Source: Streptomyces tauricus (GTDB lineage Bacteria; Actinomycetota; Actinomycetes; Streptomycetales; Streptomycetaceae). Taken from it: 64,000 nt of DNA. The notes under the pieces were generated by a model, which saw nothing but the letters and a program-made list of their open reading frames with translations, did no database searches and was not told the DNA's origin. Below are positions 61,945 through 64,000 of this stretch, piece after piece. The position numbers and the translations under genes are program-made. The stretch spans positions 350,811 through 414,810 of the forward strand of contig NZ_BMVY01000003.1 in the NCBI RefSeq assembly GCF_014650955.1, in the 5' to 3' direction. How positions within the stretch are numbered: the stretch's first letter is position 1; the number at the start of each line of letters is the position of its first letter.

Positions 61945-62730
61945 CTAGAACCAGTTGCGGCGGCTGCCCACCTCGGACAGCCACTGGTTGAGGTACGCGG
62001 CCCAGTCGGTGCCCTGGAAGTCGTTGAGTCCGACCTGGAAGGAGCGGAAGGAGTCGCTGCCCTCGCTGAACAGGCCCGGCTTCTTGTCCATCTCCAGGAC
62101 GACGTCCATCTCGCGGTCGTCCGCGACGAAGGTCAGCTCGACCTGGTTCAGACCGCGGTACTGCTGCGGCGGGAAGAACTCGATCTCCTGGTAGAACGGC
62201 AGCTTCTGCCGCGTACCCCGGATGTGCCCCTTCTCCAGGTCCGCGCTCTTGAAGCGGAAGCCCAGCTGGATGAAGGCGTCCAGCAGCGCCTGCTGCGCCG
62301 GCAGCGGGTGCACGCTGATCGGGTCCAGGTCACCGGAGTCCACCGCGCGCGCGATGGCCAGCTCCGTGGTCACACCGATGTTCATACCGCGCAGCGACTG
62401 ACCGGCGATGTTCGTGATCGGCGTCTCCCACGGGATCTCCAGACCGAACGGCACCGCGTGCACGCCGTTGGCCTGGAGCTCGAAGGCACCGCCGAGCTGC
62501 AGCTTCGCGAACTCGATGTTCTGCTTGAACTCCTGGTCGTCGTGGCCCTCGACCTCGACCTTCGCCTGCAGTCCGACCGACAGTCCCTCGATCGCCTGGT
62601 TCACGGATCCGCCCTGGATCCGCACCTCACCCTGGACGACACCACCGGGAACGACGTTGACCTCGGTCAGCTCCGTCTCGACCGAAGCCCCACCGGCACC
62701 CAGGCTCGCAAGCAGCCGCTTGAACCCCAT
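61945..62730 (-). CDS. Spo0M-like sporulation/arrestin-fold protein
   Basis: The ATG at 62730 follows GAGGAG and gives 261 residues. MGFKRLLASLGAGGASVETELTEVNVVPGGVVQGEVRIQGG is the Spo0M opening. The chain continues with two beta-sandwich halves; VEVEGHDDQEF, FGLEIPWETPITNI and HPLPAQQALLDAFIQLGFRFKSADLEKGH are family segments. Spo0M is an arrestin-like protein needed for timing of sporulation in Bacillus; the Streptomyces role is not known. Its neighbours are unrelated. Confidence 0.9.
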   Translation of the reverse strand: MGFKRLLASLGAGGASVETELTEVNVVPGGVVQGEVRIQGGSVNQAIEGLSVGLQAKVEVEGHDDQEFKQNIEFAKLQLGGAFELQANGVHAVPFGLEIPWETPITNIAGQSLRGMNIGVTTELAIARAVDSGDLDPISVHPLPAQQALLDAFIQLGFRFKSADLEKGHIRGTRQKLPFYQEIEFFPPQQYRGLNQVELTFVADDREMDVVLEMDKKPGLFSEGSDSFRSFQVGLNDFQGTDWAAYLNQWLSEVGSRRNWF

Positions 62731-62899
62731 CGTCTTCTCCTCTTTCGGGCAACGCCCCGTTGTTGTTCGGTCCGGATCGGATCCTTGATCCATACATACG
62801 CGATCCAGCCGGGTCCGGTTCCGCGCCTTCACCCTGGCAAGGCGGGCGCTCCCTGACCACCCCGCATGCACTCGGACGTGTGAAGTACGCTCGTAAGCC

Positions 62900-63550
62900 A
62901 TGATCGCGGCCCCTGACCGTACGCCCCTCGCCCGTGACTTCTTCGACCGACCTGTACTTGAGGTCGCCCCCGACCTCCTGGGGCGCGTACTCGTGCGCAC
63001 GGACCCGGACGGTTCGACCGACCCGATCGAGCTGCGCATCACGGAGGTCGAGGCCTACGACGGCCCGAACGACCCCGGTTCCCACGCCTTTCGCGGCCCG
63101 ACGGCCCGCAACGCGGTGATGTTCGGTCCGCCCGGACACGTGTACGTCTACTTCACCTACGGCATGTGGCACTGCATGAACCTGGTCTGCGGACCGGAGG
63201 GCAGGGCGAGCGCGGTCCTGCTCCGCGCGGGAGAGATCACCGAAGGCGTCGAAGCGGCTCGCAAACGTCGACTTTCGGCCCGGCACGACCGAGAACTGGC
63301 CAAAGGCCCGGCCCGTCTGGCCACGGCCCTGGGGGTCGACCGGTCCCTCGACGGCACGGACGCATGCGCCTCGGAGAGTTCACCGCTCAGCCTCCTGCAC
63401 GGCACCCCTGTGACCTCCGACCAGGTACTCAACGGCCCGCGCACCGGAGTGTCCGGCGATGGAGGCGTCCACCCGTGGCGCTTCTGGATCACCAACGACC
63501 CGACGGTGAGCCCTTATCGGGCCCACACCCCCCGCCGCCGCCGAACTTGA
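62900..63550 (+). CDS. DNA-3-methyladenine glycosylase (Aag/MPG family)
   Basis: This 216-residue protein has the MPG fold. [13 protein letters not shown] and [53 protein letters not shown] hold the catalytic Glu and the damaged-base pocket. [17 protein letters not shown] and [24 protein letters not shown] complete it. It excises alkylated purines from DNA. The stop overlaps a good -35 element of the rrn promoter region that follows. Confidence 0.94.
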   Translation: MIAAPDRTPLARDFFDRPVLEVAPDLLGRVLVRTDPDGSTDPIELRITEVEAYDGPNDPGSHAFRGPTARNAVMFGPPGHVYVYFTYGMWHCMNLVCGPEGRASAVLLRAGEITEGVEAARKRRLSARHDRELAKGPARLATALGVDRSLDGTDACASESSPLSLLHGTPVTSDQVLNGPRTGVSGDGGVHPWRFWITNDPTVSPYRAHTPRRRRT

Positions 63551-63575
63551 CTCAACCTTGGGCTGTACGTAACGT
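63547..63575 (+). promoter_or_regulatory. Candidate rrn promoter, TTGACT-N17-TAACGT
   Basis: TTGACT (63547-63552) and TAACGT (63570-63575) are separated by 17 bases, close to the major-sigma-factor consensus. It lies at the left edge of the rRNA operon leader. A weaker second pair, TTGCCG (63716-63721) and TAGTGA (63738-63743), lies 150 bases downstream. Confidence 0.6.
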
Positions 63576-64000
63576 GGCCCGAGCCGCTTGACCCGGGTAC
63601 TGCGTTCAGCCAGCAGCCGGAAGCGGCCAACCCACTACCTACGACTTCCTCTTCGCGAGGGTCCATTCAGCGTGTCCGCACGCCTGAATTCGAACTCGCG
63701 GAACTCGATTATGAGTTGCCGAGGGGATCGGCTAACGTAGTGAATGTCGAAAGGCCGCAAGGCCAATAGGCAAATAGGCAAATCCTACCGACTGGGAATC
63801 ACGGCCTGAAAGGGTCTGATAGAGTCGGACTCGCAGGAAAGGGAAACGCGAAAGCGAAAACCTGGAAAGCGCCGAGGAAATCGGAACCGGAAACGGTCTG
63901 ATAGAGTCGGAAACGCAAGACAGCGAGACAAGCACAACAGCAAGACCGAAGGGAAGCGCCCGGAGGAAAGCCCGAGAGGGTGAGTACAAAGGAAGCGTCC
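63551..64000 (+). other. rRNA operon promoter/leader region, running off the window
   Basis: No gene is present. The last 190 bases are AG-rich and match what is known of Streptomyces 16S leader sequences: repeated GTCTGATAGAGTCGGA, then GAAGGGAAGCGCCCGGAGG and GAGAGGGTGAGTACAAAGG just before the window ends. The 16S gene should begin a few hundred bases beyond. Multiple promoters (p1-p4) are typical for such regions. Confidence 0.8.
63813..63911 (+). repeat. Two copies of GGTCTGATAGAGTCGGA in the rrn leader
   Basis: Exact 17-base copies lie at 63813-63829 and 63895-63911, 82 bases apart. Each contains TAGAGT, which fits a -10 hexamer, so they probably mark two tandem rrn promoters. Confidence 0.75.

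Overview
This 64-kb window reads as a piece of Streptomyces core chromosome. GC is very high throughout. GTG starts, tightly overlapping genes and strong GC-rich intergenic hairpins are common. Several families are typical of the genus: two chaplins, a streptophobe-type membrane protein, a Spo0M-like protein, an SGM_5486-type micro-protein, and a cluster of Asp23-like envelope-stress proteins. The right edge carries a recognisable Streptomyces rRNA-operon promoter/leader, with the 16S gene lying beyond the window. I see no phage, insertion sequence, CRISPR array or biosynthetic gene cluster.

Layout. 1-9.4 kb: a truncated secreted GH25 lysozyme, a fuculose-phosphate-type aldolase, an alpha/beta hydrolase, a zinc metallopeptidase, an ABC-F ATPase with a candidate leader peptide, a 73-residue helix-turn-helix protein and a crotonase. 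9.4-12.6 kb: an Asp23/AmaP-type envelope cluster. 12.7-17.7 kb (minus strand): an atypical SDR, GH15 glucoamylase, SURF1, a Cys-rich mini protein and a DEDDh exonuclease with a BRCT-like tail. 18.0-22.3 kb: a four-gene catabolic-looking operon (acetoacetate decarboxylase family, SDR, two amidohydrolases) that carries a TTA (bldA) codon. 22.5-26.4 kb: sterol-desaturase family, lysoplasmalogenase, zinc alcohol dehydrogenase, CopD-like.

26.6-29.8 kb: two tandem secreted S8 peptidases. 30-34.9 kb: DUF485 plus acetate symporter, moaA, a small Cys/His protein, DUF3099 and GlsB. 34.9-41 kb: tyrS, a TldE/TldD pair, and a fabG-fabI pair of fatty-acid synthesis. 41-46.4 kb: a FadR-type regulator divergent from a CynX-like MFS exporter, micro-proteins, SixA and serB. 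46.5-52 kb: a streptophobe protein divergent from an FHA-FHA-ABC transporter fusion, then a secreted transglycosylase. 52.3-57 kb: a QueA-like/SDR pair, a GAF-histidine kinase/LuxR response regulator pair, and two chaplins. 57-63.6 kb: a hypothetical protein, an ABC ATPase, an NfeD/SPFH pair, HNH nuclease, YbhB-like, Spo0M and an Aag glycosylase. The rrn leader follows.

Most of this is ordinary housekeeping. The unusual signals are mainly non-coding: a family of dispersed inverted repeats (GGGGCGCGGGGAAC core) that forms terminators, several short tandem repeats next to promoters, a leaderless-looking micro-ORF before the ABC-F gene, and a duplicated ribosome-binding-site/start. The protein-level oddities are an SDR without its Tyr/Lys active-site pair, a pair of Cys-free chaplins, and the doubled FHA domain on an ABC transporter. 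All functional calls come from reading the sequence and from family knowledge; no database search was run.
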